Virus record (IMG/VR): IMGVR_UViG_3300043410_000582
Coordinates: 1-29,495 of that record
Length of the DNA: 29,495 nt
Direction: 5' to 3' (one strand)
Origin: a virus
The notes below the pieces were generated by a model that was not told where the DNA came from, made no database searches, and saw only the letters and a program-made list of their open reading frames with translations. The position numbers and the translations under genes are program-made. Below are positions 1-9,699 of the stretch, one piece after another. How positions within the stretch are numbered: the first letter of the stretch is position 1; every line of letters starts with the position of its first letter.

Positions 1-899
1 AGGATGTTGAAGCCACCGAAGTAGTACCAACCGATGGTGTGGTAACGACGGAGCGCATCGATCTGAGGACCGACAACTGTTGAGATGTCCTGTCCCTGAG
101 CTTCTGCGAGTGCTTCACGACCTGCAACGATTGCCTTGTAGACATTCACTGCTGGTGAGTTTGTGTTCACTGCGTAAGGAACACGAGGTGTTTCAACAAC
201 GAACGCACCTTCAATAACGCCGACTGCGCCAGCCACGAATGGTGTGCGGTCTACGTACTGTGTAAGTGCCTGGAATCCGCCTGTACCAGTTTCTGCACGG
301 AGGTCAGCTGTCTGGCGTGGGTGGAGGTATGCTGCGTAGAGTTCACCAATACGAGGCAAAGCCTTGTTTGTGCGAAGTTCTGTAACAGCTTCACGAATAG
401 CAGATACAGTCATTGTATCGTTCTTTGTGATTGTGTTTGTTGTTGTTGCTGAGCCACCGTAGATGATGTTTGTGTTGCCTGCGCCTGTGAGGACAGCAGC
501 AACTACAGCATCGATAGAGTCTGCAGCGTTGTATGCGATGATGTCAGCAAGTGCTGTGTCAACATCGTTGAAAGAAGTCAAGTTGAGCTTCTTTGTTGTT
601 GTTACTGCTGAACCGTATTCGTTCAATGTAACTGTAATCTGGTTTGGGTTACCAAGAGCAATAGAAGATACGTCAGAAGATTCTGTCAAAGTCGTTGTCG
701 CCTGAGCGAGGTCTGAATAGATCGAGAATACAACTGATGAACCTGGCATTGCCTGCTGAACTGGCTTAACATCTGCAAGAGCACGCATTACTGGAATGCT
801 ACGAAGTGCCATACGAACGTATTGGTCATACGCTGTTTGGACAAGATTGCTAATGGATGATGTGCTAGTCAGCGAACCATAAGGGACGTTTCCTGCCAT
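1..899 (-). CDS. Major capsid protein, N4-gp56 family (3' end cut by window edge)
   Basis: This reading frame starts at the ATG ending at 899 and stays open to the left edge, giving the first 299 residues. The N-terminal region contains the hallmark pattern of N4-gp56 family capsid proteins: a segment reading LVQTAYDQYVRMALRS, then a PVQQAMPGSSVVFSIYSDLA stretch, then a TLNEYGSAVTTTKKLNL stretch and a D-x-ADIIAYN segment. This family builds the icosahedral head shell. The gene sits 25 bases downstream of a scaffold-like gene, the usual scaffold-then-capsid order, and has an AAAGG Shine-Dalgarno-like site about nine bases before the ATG. The C-terminus lies outside the window, so total length is unknown. 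The assignment is by recognised sequence pattern, not by a search. Confidence 0.9.
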   Translation of the reverse strand, partial: MAGNVPYGSLTSTSSISNLVQTAYDQYVRMALRSIPVMRALADVKPVQQAMPGSSVVFSIYSDLAQATTTLTESSDVSSIALGNPNQITVTLNEYGSAVTTTKKLNLTSFNDVDTALADIIAYNAADSIDAVVAAVLTGAGNTNIIYGGSATTTNTITKNDTMTVSAIREAVTELRTNKALPRIGELYAAYLHPRQTADLRAETGTGGFQALTQYVDRTPFVAGAVGVIEGAFVVETPRVPYAVNTNSPAVNVYKAIVAGREALAEAQGQDISTVVGPQIDALRRYHTIGWYYFGGFNI

Positions 900-924
900 T
901 TAGGTTTGCCTTTCGTTAGGTTTG

Positions 925-1389
925 TTAGAGTCCAGACTGTCTAATAACTTCGTCCAGCTCTTCTTTGGTATTAGCGTTCATAAGCTTCCGCATAATGTCA
1001 TCGTGAGAATCAGGAGTTAAACCCTGCTCTGTAACATTATTCATCTTCTTGTACGCCGCCGCAGTAGCTGGGTCGACAACAGGCTGGTTGGATTCAGTAG
1101 CTTGGAAACCAAAAACGTCGCCATTTTCGTCAAGCCACTTAGACAAAGACTCCTCAGTTGGGTCTAAGTCCGATGGAATAAACTTAGCAATTTTGCTATT
1201 TACTCCGCGAGATTCGAGAACGTCTTTAATGTTTCGTTCACGTTGTGCTTTGGAAATCTCACCAAACTGAGCCTTAAGCTCCGCTAGTTCTTTTTCCTTT
1301 TGCTTGTTTGCTTTACGCAACTGTTTAACGAGATCATTCGATTCCATCGTGAAATCGTCTTCGTCGTCCTCGTACTCGAAATTGGACAT
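925..1389 (-). CDS. Capsid scaffold-like protein
   Basis: The protein has 154 residues if started at the ATG ending at 1389, which has GGGAG eight bases upstream. The frame is open a further 29 codons upstream, but that part crosses a hairpin and lacks a ribosome site, so the shorter start is preferred. The N-terminus is very acidic (EYEDDEDDF). It is followed by a charged coiled-coil of about 35 residues (KQLRKANKQKEKELAELKAQ), then a segment with the motif SKIAKFIPSDLDPTEESL and a short C-terminal helix. An acidic start plus a coiled coil directly before the capsid gene is typical of phage scaffolding proteins, which guide head assembly and are then lost. The function is inferred from architecture and position. 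Confidence 0.75.
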   Translation of the reverse strand: MSNFEYEDDEDDFTMESNDLVKQLRKANKQKEKELAELKAQFGEISKAQRERNIKDVLESRGVNSKIAKFIPSDLDPTEESLSKWLDENGDVFGFQATESNQPVVDPATAAAYKKMNNVTEQGLTPDSHDDIMRKLMNANTKEELDEVIRQSGL

Positions 1390-1477
1390 AGTCCATCTCC
1401 CATTCATATTAGTTAACGTAGACCTCATATAGTTCTGGGGATCACCTATATGGCTTCTACTACCGATTATTGTCACT

Positions 1478-1501
1478 CCACTGGGCCGGTCGTTCCAGTG
1501 G
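1478..1501 (-). promoter_or_regulatory. Hairpin upstream of the scaffold-capsid pair
   Basis: A perfect 7-bp stem, CCACTGG with CCAGTGG and a 10-base loop, lies in the roughly 120-base gap between the upstream virion gene (stop at 1511) and the scaffold start (1389). This is the longest gap in the late operon. No U-tract follows on the minus strand, so it does not look like a terminator. It could be an RNA processing or stability element that lets scaffold and capsid be expressed more strongly than upstream genes. That role is inference. Confidence 0.4.
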
Positions 1502-1510
1502 CAGGTCTAT

Positions 1511-2749
1511 TTAGTACTGGCCAGCTTGGCCGTATGTTGATCCGTAGATCGCTTTATCTCGTCCTAGTGCGCCAACGCCTGACTGTCCACCGAATGAGGC
1601 TTGCTCAAGAGATACAAGTTTTTCACGCTGCTTCTTAGCAGCTGCTGCACCTTGTGTACCAAAGACTTCAGCCTCTGCAACCTGCTGGTTGTAAGACTGT
1701 TGTCCGTAGATGTCAGCAAGCTGTGAGCCACGTGGAAGAATTCCAGCGATAGTCTGGTATCCCTGTTGTGCTTGGTCCTTGGTAACACCGTATGCTGCAA
1801 GACTTTCTGCTCCACCGAGAGTTGTAGGAAGTCCTTGAGAAAGTGCTGCTCCACCAATCTCAGCTGCTGTGACCTTGCGCTTGATAGAGTCAAGCGCATT
1901 CTTAGGGTCAAGTGCGTAAGCCAAGATGTCGCCATTTGTAATATCTGGATAGAAGTTCTTCAATGCGTAAGCAACTTCTGGGTTAGCGTTAAGCACTCTG
2001 TTCTGTGCTGTCTGTAGACGGTTCTCAAGTTCTACTGCCGAGACATCGTTGGCAATAAGGTTAGTGAATCCTTCTTGTGTCCCGATAGAGTCTTTCTTCC
2101 AGTAGGACTCAGGGAGTCCATAGTTACGCATAAGGTTTTGGTAAGCATCTTCTTTAGCAAGGTAAGTTGCTTCATCAAGTGCTGTGAGTCCCTTAGCGAT
2201 ACGCTTTGCATTACCAGCAAAACGCTGTTGGTATGCAGGAGTTTCACGAAGCTTGATAGTAAATTCTGCAGGTGAAGAACCTGAGACGATAAGACTCTTG
2301 AGCGGATCTACCAAGTTCTGTAGTCCGTACTTAGAAAATTCTGCGTAGAGTAAATCGTATGCAGACTGACGCTCAGCCTTCTTTTCTGCAGCAAGAGTAT
2401 CTGCTGCAATCTGTGCTTCTGACTTTAAGGTTGCACTGGGTGTGGCACCGCCACCACCACCGCCTCCACCGCCGCCACCTGCTGCTTGGCTTTTTGCTGC
2501 AGTCGCCGCGTTAATAGCAGCACCTAGTGCTGCACCTGTTTTACCTGCAATAGCTGCTTGATATTCAGCGTTAGTAAGGTCTGTTGCTGGGTTAAATGAG
2601 TCACCAAACTTACCTGTTACTGGGTTAAGTCCACCACGTGATGCAAGGTACTCAGCAGAGCTGAGGCCTTGTGATGCAGCGTTAGCAGCAATGACACGCT
2701 TGTTAGCCGCGCTTAGCGAATTGACGTCTGTTACAAAATTGTCAGCCAT
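1511..2749 (-). CDS. Virion-associated protein with polyglycine linker
   Basis: This is a 412-residue protein starting at an ATG with AGGGG about six bases upstream. It has an Ala-rich N-terminal segment of about 95 residues, an uninterrupted run of 11 glycines, then a helical body containing a FTIKLRETPAYQQRF motif and a segment LDEATYLAKEDAYQNLMRNY. The C-terminus is Gln-, Gly- and Ala-rich. The glycine run looks like a flexible linker joining two independently folded parts. The gene lies in the late operon between a related helical protein and the scaffold gene, so a structural or DNA-ejection role is likely. I do not recognise a named family with certainty. Its xLRxxxxYxxR-like segment resembles one in the next gene upstream (2752-4272), suggesting a shared module. 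Confidence 0.7.
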   Translation of the reverse strand: MADNFVTDVNSLSAANKRVIAANAASQGLSSAEYLASRGGLNPVTGKFGDSFNPATDLTNAEYQAAIAGKTGAALGAAINAATAAKSQAAGGGGGGGGGGGATPSATLKSEAQIAADTLAAEKKAERQSAYDLLYAEFSKYGLQNLVDPLKSLIVSGSSPAEFTIKLRETPAYQQRFAGNAKRIAKGLTALDEATYLAKEDAYQNLMRNYGLPESYWKKDSIGTQEGFTNLIANDVSAVELENRLQTAQNRVLNANPEVAYALKNFYPDITNGDILAYALDPKNALDSIKRKVTAAEIGGAALSQGLPTTLGGAESLAAYGVTKDQAQQGYQTIAGILPRGSQLADIYGQQSYNQQVAEAEVFGTQGAAAAKKQREKLVSLEQASFGGQSGVGALGRDKAIYGSTYGQAGQY

Positions 2750-2751
2750 TG

Positions 2752-4272
2752 TTACCCCTGGAATCCAAAGTCTTTGAGTACTGTAAGGGCTGCATTAGAA
2801 ACATCTTTCTTTGCTTGCTCTGTGTACTGCCAACGATCATCTTGACGTAGTGCTTTCTTAAAGTCATACAGGTTCATATCACCCTTGTCGGTGATAGCAG
2901 TACGAAGTAGTGGGTCATTGAGATCAATCTGATCTGGGTCACCAATATCAAGCACTGTTGCCATTACCTGACGATATGGCTTGAAGACCTGAGCTAAGTC
3001 ATATCCTTGCGCTAGTAAGTCGCGTACGTACTGTGGCTGACCTTGCGCTGCAAGCTTACGTGCATCTTGCTTGACTCTATCAATATCAATCTTGCCACTA
3101 GCGATGTTCGCAAGAACCTGCTGCTCGTTAGCTCCACCTGGAAGAATGTCGCTAATCTGGAATCCGTTATCACGTGCTGCTTTAACCAAAGTCTTGTAGT
3201 TATCAAGAGCTTCGCCTGAGTAACCCATAGTTGGCTTACCGGCAATCGTTCCACCGATAGGCTTGATAGCCGCAGCAAGGAAGTCTGTAGTCATCGCATC
3301 GTCGATACCGACGTTAGTGATGTACATATTCTCAGCAGCACGACGAAGGGCAGCTGGGTCATTAGCAGCGCTTGAACCCATAGTGCGTGCCTTGTCAGCA
3401 AGCTTGCGTTCTAGTGTTGAAATCTGCTTTTCATAGTCAGTGCTTCCGTCAGCCTGACCAGAGGCTACCAAGTCTTGGTAGTTGTAAAGCTGCACATAGC
3501 GTTGCTTGATTTCTGCAGAGTTCTTCTTGAACCATACGTCATCACGAAGCTTCTTACGGAAGTTATCGAGAGTCATTCCTGGAGTATTGACATACTCCTT
3601 GAGCAAAGCGTTAAGGCTTGGTACGTGCTTGAAGATAGTCTCAGGCAACGCATAATCTTTATCTGCTGCAGCAAGCAGGGCTTCTTCTTGTTTAGCTCCT
3701 GGTGTTGCTGGTGGTGTTGCTGGTGTCTGCTTACCCTTGTCGCCAGTGCCACTTGGTGTTGGAGTCTTGCCAGCTGGAGTTTGATCTCCGATTGGAGTCA
3801 AAGGAGCAGGCTTCTCTTTTGCAGCCTCTTGCTGAACAACTGACTGTTCCTTCTTAGGAGCTTTACCAAATGCGTCGCGTTCTGCTTCAATAGTCTTCAG
3901 GCTTGCACGAGCACGCTCAAGCTGACGCTGAATCTTCTTGGCTTCGTCTGTGTCACCTTCATCAAGTTCTTGAAGAGACTTCAACTTCTTGCGGTTAGAG
4001 TCAATGTTTTCGTATAGGCTTTGAGCCTTGGTTGTAAGGTCGCGTGCTTTGACTACATTGTCATAAACTTCAACAATAGCCTTAAGGCGCTTAGCGCGTT
4101 CAATATCTTTTGGATCGCCAGTTCTAGCAGCATCTGCTCTAGCATCAGCGTATTCACGCTTCTTCTGCTCACCGTCTGAAGTGACAACCTTCATACCAGA
4201 CTTCTCTGGTACGCGGAAATCTTTTATCTGCTTGAGGACCCATTCCTTGTAATCCTGTACTGTTGTTGACAT
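2752..4272 (-). CDS. Virion-associated helical protein
   Basis: This is a 506-residue protein whose ATG overlaps the upstream stop as TAATG, with GGAGG about nine bases before it. The first 130 residues are highly charged and predicted helical to coiled-coil (for example KLKSLQELDEGDTDEAKKIQ). They are followed by a Pro-, Thr- and Gly-rich low-complexity linker at about residues 150-195, then a helical C-terminal part with the motif FRKKLRDDVWFKK. The last 100 residues contain YDFKKALRQDDRWQYTEQAK, another copy of the same kind of short module. The repeated (R/K)LRxDxxW/Y pattern also occurs in the neighbouring 412-residue protein. No enzyme motif is visible. Position between the giant virion protein and the capsid genes suggests a minor virion or ejection protein; this is inference. 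Confidence 0.68.
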   Translation of the reverse strand: MSTTVQDYKEWVLKQIKDFRVPEKSGMKVVTSDGEQKKREYADARADAARTGDPKDIERAKRLKAIVEVYDNVVKARDLTTKAQSLYENIDSNRKKLKSLQELDEGDTDEAKKIQRQLERARASLKTIEAERDAFGKAPKKEQSVVQQEAAKEKPAPLTPIGDQTPAGKTPTPSGTGDKGKQTPATPPATPGAKQEEALLAAADKDYALPETIFKHVPSLNALLKEYVNTPGMTLDNFRKKLRDDVWFKKNSAEIKQRYVQLYNYQDLVASGQADGSTDYEKQISTLERKLADKARTMGSSAANDPAALRRAAENMYITNVGIDDAMTTDFLAAAIKPIGGTIAGKPTMGYSGEALDNYKTLVKAARDNGFQISDILPGGANEQQVLANIASGKIDIDRVKQDARKLAAQGQPQYVRDLLAQGYDLAQVFKPYRQVMATVLDIGDPDQIDLNDPLLRTAITDKGDMNLYDFKKALRQDDRWQYTEQAKKDVSNAALTVLKDFGFQG

Positions 4273-4877
4273 TAGCGCAGGCCTCCAAGTTCTTGCATCA
4301 TAATCGCATAGGCGTCAGTTGCTCGGTAATCTTTTGCTTCAGTTGTAGTAGCAAGCTTCTCTCGAACAAGTTGTTCTTCGTCTACGCCACCCTTTGTATA
4401 GGTGCTAGATGCACCAGTACCAGAGCTAGTTGTAGTTTGAATATCTGGCTGCTTCTTTTGTGCAGCGTTAACAAGGCTTGTGTACTTAGCCTTTTCAGCC
4501 TTGGTAAGGTTACGACCGATAAGGTCTTGAGCCACAGTATCTAGTAACTTTGCAGTCTGAGTAGGACTTGTTACATAAGTCTGTGTTGTAGTGGTGGTAT
4601 CGCCCGCTCCATCACCACCGCCACTGAGAAGGTCGGAAAGAATGTCATATCGGGTGGCTGTGGTAGCGCGGCCAAGTACCTTATCAAGAGCAACCTGTTG
4701 CTTATACTTTGCGTCTAGCTTTGCAAGCGCTGTATAGAAGTTAACATCAAACTTATCTGTGACCTTGCCAGTCCACAGCTTGGCTGCTTTTAACTGCTTT
4801 GCTAGGGCAAGGCGTGCCTCCTTGGAACCCTTCGCTACGTCTTGTGCAAAGACGTCAAGCGTTACTTCTTCAGCCAT
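4272..4877 (-). CDS. Hypothetical late-operon protein
   Basis: This is a 201-residue protein with AGGAG seven bases before the ATG. Its start lies eight bases inside the end of the giant upstream gene, so translation is probably coupled. The N-terminal third is Lys- and Ala-rich and helical. A central linker is rich in Gly, Asp and Thr (GGGDGAGDTTTTTQTY), and the C-terminal part contains a second low-complexity Thr- and Ser-rich segment before a short helical end (AKDYRATDAYAIMMQELGG). Helical blocks separated by disordered linkers match the style of the two downstream virion genes. No family is recognised. It is probably a minor structural or internal protein by context. Confidence 0.62.
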   Translation of the reverse strand: MAEEVTLDVFAQDVAKGSKEARLALAKQLKAAKLWTGKVTDKFDVNFYTALAKLDAKYKQQVALDKVLGRATTATRYDILSDLLSGGGDGAGDTTTTTQTYVTSPTQTAKLLDTVAQDLIGRNLTKAEKAKYTSLVNAAQKKQPDIQTTTSSGTGASSTYTKGGVDEEQLVREKLATTTEAKDYRATDAYAIMMQELGGLR

Positions 4878-7800
4878 TTGTGTCTCCTAGTAATGATGCA
4901 AACAATGTGTTGTATGCGCTCATAGTATTTTCGTTTGCCTTAGCAAGTTCACGAATCTTGACGATTGCGTCATCCTTCATAAACGAAACAAGGTTTGTTG
5001 TACCTGATACGTTTTCAAGCGCTTGCTTTTCCATCTGGTAAGAATCGTAGACATCAAGCATTGCCTTCAGTGACTTCTGGATAGGACCACGTACTGTTAC
5101 GCTCTTGTCGTTGAGCATATTGCGAAGATCGTCAATAGCACGCATACGTTCAATAGCCTTCTTGCTACCCTGTGATAGCTCCTCTTGGAGCATAGGACGT
5201 CCTGCCTTGAATGTAGTAGCCCAGTCTTGGAATTCCTGCCGAGCAGTAGAACGCTCGATATCTGTAACCATTAGAGAAAGAGAAGACTCGTATTCGTTCT
5301 TCTTGCTGTAATAAGTCTGAAGATCTGCTGCTGTCTGTACCTCACGTAGGTAATCATCCACACGCTTGTTGTACTTAAGACCCATATCCTTCATAGTCTT
5401 GTAAGCATCCCAAGAGAAGCCAGACTTATTAGGAATCAAGAATGCTGCACCCTGTGGGTACTTTTCGAAAAGCCCTCTGTTCTGGTCTACGAAAGCGCCA
5501 GATTCTTCAGCATATTTGATAATAGCAACTGTCTTCTTTTCAGACTCTGGAATGGTGAAAGGAATCTCGTTAGGGAACAGTTCAACCCACTTAGCCATAG
5601 CTGCGTCGTAGTCACCTGGGTACTGGTCTAGAAGACCGTTCCAAGCTTGCTTAAAGTTCGCCTTACCGTTGTCCTTAATCCAAGCAGCCATATCAGACTT
5701 TAGCTGGACTGATGGTGATGCTGGTGCAACAAAGCCAAAGATGAATCGTGTACCTAGAATACCTAGTGTGGTGTTCTTAATACGCTGACGATACTGCTCT
5801 TGCTCAGCAATAGTAGGTGGAATGATGTTTCCGAGTGCGTCCTTCTTTACTGGAAGTCCGTGCCCTGAAGCCTCAAGATAAGTTACCGCTTTACGCCAAG
5901 CACTTGCGTACTGTGAGTCACGCTCGTCCTTGTCCATCGCTTCGTATAAACGATTGATGTGTGCTGGCAAGAATGCAGAGACATAAGACTGTCCAACTGC
6001 GTACTTACCTAGTGAAAGCTGTGTAATTGTATCGGCTGCTCCTGGAGCACCAAAGACATCTACCAAGTTTGATAGTGTCTTGATGGAGATACCAGCAAGT
6101 GGACCGTTAAATGTAGGAAGAATAGAATCCTGGTTCAAAGATGGTGTGAGCATCTTGATCTGTGCGCCAAACTGCACCGGCATTGGAGTCTTAAACTCAG
6201 GAGCAATACCTAATCCAGCCATTGCTGTCTGCACAGCACGGTAGATAGGTTCCATTCCTGGGTATACAAAGTACTTTTCGCCTTGGTCATCCTCTTGAAC
6301 CCAGCCATTGTGGCTGATTCCGTCGAATGTAAGGGTTGCCTTACGTACAGACATTGGGTTATAGCGCACTGCACGATAGAAACGACGGTACATATCTTCT
6401 GTAGCACGGTAGAAACGTGAGAAGTTACGTGCGCTGAATGCAATCTGTGTACGAACTAGAGGATTATCTACGTACGCAAGGGTCTGTGCCACTGCACGCT
6501 CTTCGATAATCTCTGCAAACTGGTGCTTTGCACGCTCTGTTGCCTTAGCAATCTTGCTAGGAGTAGGGTTCTGAAGCTTGCTTACTACAGATTCAATGTA
6601 CTTAGCCTCAAGGCCACTAGATTTCATCTGCTTACGTAAGCGAATAATCTCTTCAAATACGATTGGCTCACGTGACATACGTGCGTTAGCCATACCTAGC
6701 CAAGTCCAGCCCTTAGATACAGTAGAAGCTGTTACGTTTCCTGAGTCTGAAATAGGAACAAGCGTAGGACCGAGGATGTACTCTGGCATATCTGCTGAGT
6801 TGGTAGGCAGATCATCAAGAGTAATCTTGCCTGAGACAATCCAGTCGCCGTTTTCATCCTTAATACGAATCTTGTTAAGAAGATCAAGGTTTACATCCTT
6901 GTTAGGAGTACCGCTCTTCTCGAAGATTTCCTTAGCACGATTGTAAACAATCTCTGCGTGTGTCTTCTCGTCAATGTTACGTGCTTCAAGCTGTGCTTCC
7001 TTGCGGAATGAAGGGTTCTTCTGCATCCACTCTTGCATCTTGAGGATTGCAGACTCTTTATTGTCAAGGTTTGCTACAGCAATAGCACCAAGTTCGTCGT
7101 TTGCGTAGTAGTTCATACGCATAAGCCAAGTAAACATAGAAGCTTCGTCCTGGTTACCCAGTGAGATTGGACGATATCCAGCATCTCCCTTAGCACGAGC
7201 AAACTTCTTAGCTCTTGGGTCGGTTACAACTAGCGCTTCTGAACGAACTCCGTGAGTACGTGTGAAGATAGTCGAACGAGTGATGTAATCTCCACCTGTA
7301 GCGAAGTTAAATCCGCCTTCAGATACAAGACCAATAGTGTTATCTAGGTTTCCGTAGACAAGGTGCTCAGCAAGAATGTTTGCTTCTTCTTCGAACATAG
7401 GCTTTAAGCCCATAGCCTTGCGATATCGGTTTATTCTGCCTGATGTAAGGGCAGTTGCCATAATGCGACGTGTCTGACCGACAGCTCCACCTGTAGTGGC
7501 AGCCTTAAGTTCTGCGATTTCAGAAGCAATAGCTGCCTTGGTAGTAGCATCTGTTGCTGCTTTGAGTTCTACGTTCTTAAGCTTGATTTGTTCCTTAGCC
7601 AAACGAATTGACTCGTCAACACCAGCAAGTTCTTTCTGGTACTTATCTGCTTCGTTCTTGTTAAGGATACGCATTACAGAACCAAGTGGATTATCGTTCC
7701 AAGTCTCTGTCTTACGTGCTGCTTCAAGCGCTGTGTTTACGCGTGTAGAAAGGTAACGGCTCTTTGCGAGTCCCCAAGGAGATCCGCCTACTGCAAGGTG

Positions 7801-9696
7801 AACCATTAGGTCTTCACCTGCGTTACGAAGAGCATAGCGTGGGCCAGCGAGTGTGAGGAATGACCAGTATCCAGTCATCTTGTCAACCCACTCTTTGTTA
7901 GCCTGGTTGAACATCTGCCCAATAATGCCTGAACGTGCTGCTGCACGGTCGATATCCACCATATTTGGTGTTGTCATCATTGATGAATAGTCAGATGGGA
8001 TTGCTCCAATATCCTTGAAGTCATCTCCAAAGTTACCTACAGCAAATCGGGTGTCACCCTTACCTGTAGTAACGCGAGTAATCTTCTGACCAGCTTCTGT
8101 AAGGTTAAGACCGCGTGCTTCTGCGATTGTCTCCCAGAGGCCCTTGACCATTTCCTTACGCTTACCGATATCGTCAATGCTTTCGAATGTTTCTGAAATC
8201 ATCTTTGAATCTTGCTTCGTCATTACTAGACGAGCAAGGCGATAAACCTGAGTTGAAGCATCAGTGCTGACTACATCGAACATATCGTCCTTGAATAGCG
8301 GAGCGATATTAAACTTAGCCTTAGCCTTATCTAAGCGAAGCGCAATAGCCTGGCTAGTAAGACGAGCAAAACCCTTTTGGCTCTGGTTCTCTTTAAGCTT
8401 TTCACCGAGGAGTTTTGAGTCCTGTGAAAGAGACTTGACAATTCCATCGGTATCAGATGGGCTACCATAGATAGAGTCCATAATACGTGGCGCAGCACGG
8501 TCAATGTTAATGACCTTATCAGCCATCGTAACAGTTGCGATACGCAACTTACGTGAGGTGTCTAGCTTAGGAAGGATAACGCGCTTACGTCCAGCTGATC
8601 CCTTAAGGATAGTGACTGCTTCTTCGGTATTAAGGAAGAAGGCCTTTGCTGTATTAGCGTCTGTAATCTCAGACTTCTGGAAGCTACGTACAACTTCTGG
8701 TCCGAACTCAGGAGCCATAATCTCAAGCTCACGACGAGTTGCTGCCATCTCAGCTGGATTGCCAGCCTTCTGTGCCTTAGTAAAGTTATCAAGTTTTGCG
8801 CCGTATTGGTCCCAGAAACTGACAACCTGTGGCTTTGTAAATAGCTGGTCTACCTTGACAGAACTTGCACCGATTACATCGAGTGAGTACTTACCGATTG
8901 TGTAGAGGCTTTTAATCTTAGAGCCAACAACAAGTGGGTCTGCAAACAAACGGTACGCTGCATCTAGTGAACCAGATGTAATGCTGTAGATAAGTCCGGT
9001 CTTCTCAAGTTGCTGAGGTAGTACAAGGTTAGCGAACTGACGACCTGGTGAGAACTTAGCACGGTCTACGTTAGCAAGGGTTTCCTGCCATAGAGCACGT
9101 TCCTTATCCACGTTTACTACACCAGGAATTGATGTGTTGCGTGGGTCATCGAGCATTAGGTACTTCTGCTCTTCAGGTGTTGAGCTAGCCCAAATCTTTG
9201 CTGGGTCTTCGCCAGCCTTGATACGCATTGCTATGCCTACAGCCGTTTGGCCGTACATAGCTTTTGCCTTTTCAATACGGCCTTCGTTGAAAACCTTATC
9301 GCCCTTGTCGTTTGCTTTATCCCAAGCAAAGCCAATTTCGCCCTGTGACAATGGAATAGCAAGCGCACGATAGGTACGTGTCATAGCATCAGATACTTCT
9401 GTGATGCCCTTGAAAGCTAACTTAACTGGAGCAACGGCTGGAAGAGTTGCGTAGTGCCACGCTGTGCTAAGCCAGCCACGTGATGGCTTGGTAGCAGGGT
9501 CTTCAGTGCCGTACTTCTTAATCAGATCATCTTGCTGATCTTTAGGCAGAGATGCAAACTTCTTATCGGCTACATCTTTAGGAAGGTTAGTGAGTTCTTT
9601 GTGTACGAACAAAGACTTAACAAGGTCATCAACCTGCTTCTTAGGTTCGCCCTGTAAATTAGCAGCAAGCGCTGCAGCTTTAATGTTATCGGTCAC
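4870..9696 (-). CDS. Giant virion protein, probable internal or DNA-ejection protein
   Basis: This 1608-residue protein, the longest in the window, starts at GTG with GAGGT about nine bases upstream. It is mainly helical, with hydrophobic stretches (for example around TGYWSFLTLAGPRYALRN) and a long charged coiled-coil near residues 730-770. A segment near residue 1130, IAFSARNFSRFYRATEDMYR, is followed by DGISHNGWVQEDDQGEKYFV. This resembles LPD38-type domains that I recall in large polyvalent phage proteins; that resemblance is from memory. It lies between portal and capsid genes, where podovirus-like phages often keep internal virion proteins carried into the host with the DNA. No polymerase, protease or lysozyme catalytic motif was recognised. 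The 'ejection protein' label is inference from size, composition and position. Confidence 0.7.
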   Translation of the reverse strand: MTDNIKAAALAANLQGEPKKQVDDLVKSLFVHKELTNLPKDVADKKFASLPKDQQDDLIKKYGTEDPATKPSRGWLSTAWHYATLPAVAPVKLAFKGITEVSDAMTRTYRALAIPLSQGEIGFAWDKANDKGDKVFNEGRIEKAKAMYGQTAVGIAMRIKAGEDPAKIWASSTPEEQKYLMLDDPRNTSIPGVVNVDKERALWQETLANVDRAKFSPGRQFANLVLPQQLEKTGLIYSITSGSLDAAYRLFADPLVVGSKIKSLYTIGKYSLDVIGASSVKVDQLFTKPQVVSFWDQYGAKLDNFTKAQKAGNPAEMAATRRELEIMAPEFGPEVVRSFQKSEITDANTAKAFFLNTEEAVTILKGSAGRKRVILPKLDTSRKLRIATVTMADKVINIDRAAPRIMDSIYGSPSDTDGIVKSLSQDSKLLGEKLKENQSQKGFARLTSQAIALRLDKAKAKFNIAPLFKDDMFDVVSTDASTQVYRLARLVMTKQDSKMISETFESIDDIGKRKEMVKGLWETIAEARGLNLTEAGQKITRVTTGKGDTRFAVGNFGDDFKDIGAIPSDYSSMMTTPNMVDIDRAAARSGIIGQMFNQANKEWVDKMTGYWSFLTLAGPRYALRNAGEDLMVHLAVGGSPWGLAKSRYLSTRVNTALEAARKTETWNDNPLGSVMRILNKNEADKYQKELAGVDESIRLAKEQIKLKNVELKAATDATTKAAIASEIAELKAATTGGAVGQTRRIMATALTSGRINRYRKAMGLKPMFEEEANILAEHLVYGNLDNTIGLVSEGGFNFATGGDYITRSTIFTRTHGVRSEALVVTDPRAKKFARAKGDAGYRPISLGNQDEASMFTWLMRMNYYANDELGAIAVANLDNKESAILKMQEWMQKNPSFRKEAQLEARNIDEKTHAEIVYNRAKEIFEKSGTPNKDVNLDLLNKIRIKDENGDWIVSGKITLDDLPTNSADMPEYILGPTLVPISDSGNVTASTVSKGWTWLGMANARMSREPIVFEEIIRLRKQMKSSGLEAKYIESVVSKLQNPTPSKIAKATERAKHQFAEIIEERAVAQTLAYVDNPLVRTQIAFSARNFSRFYRATEDMYRRFYRAVRYNPMSVRKATLTFDGISHNGWVQEDDQGEKYFVYPGMEPIYRAVQTAMAGLGIAPEFKTPMPVQFGAQIKMLTPSLNQDSILPTFNGPLAGISIKTLSNLVDVFGAPGAADTITQLSLGKYAVGQSYVSAFLPAHINRLYEAMDKDERDSQYASAWRKAVTYLEASGHGLPVKKDALGNIIPPTIAEQEQYRQRIKNTTLGILGTRFIFGFVAPASPSVQLKSDMAAWIKDNGKANFKQAWNGLLDQYPGDYDAAMAKWVELFPNEIPFTIPESEKKTVAIIKYAEESGAFVDQNRGLFEKYPQGAAFLIPNKSGFSWDAYKTMKDMGLKYNKRVDDYLREVQTAADLQTYYSKKNEYESSLSLMVTDIERSTARQEFQDWATTFKAGRPMLQEELSQGSKKAIERMRAIDDLRNMLNDKSVTVRGPIQKSLKAMLDVYDSYQMEKQALENVSGTTNLVSFMKDDAIVKIRELAKANENTMSAYNTLFASLLGDTNG

Positions 9697-9699
9697 TGG

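Noticed and set aside
1049-1270. Plus-strand frame of 73 codons antisense to the scaffold gene
   Set aside because: It lies opposite a convincing gene, has no ribosome site and no protein-like pattern.
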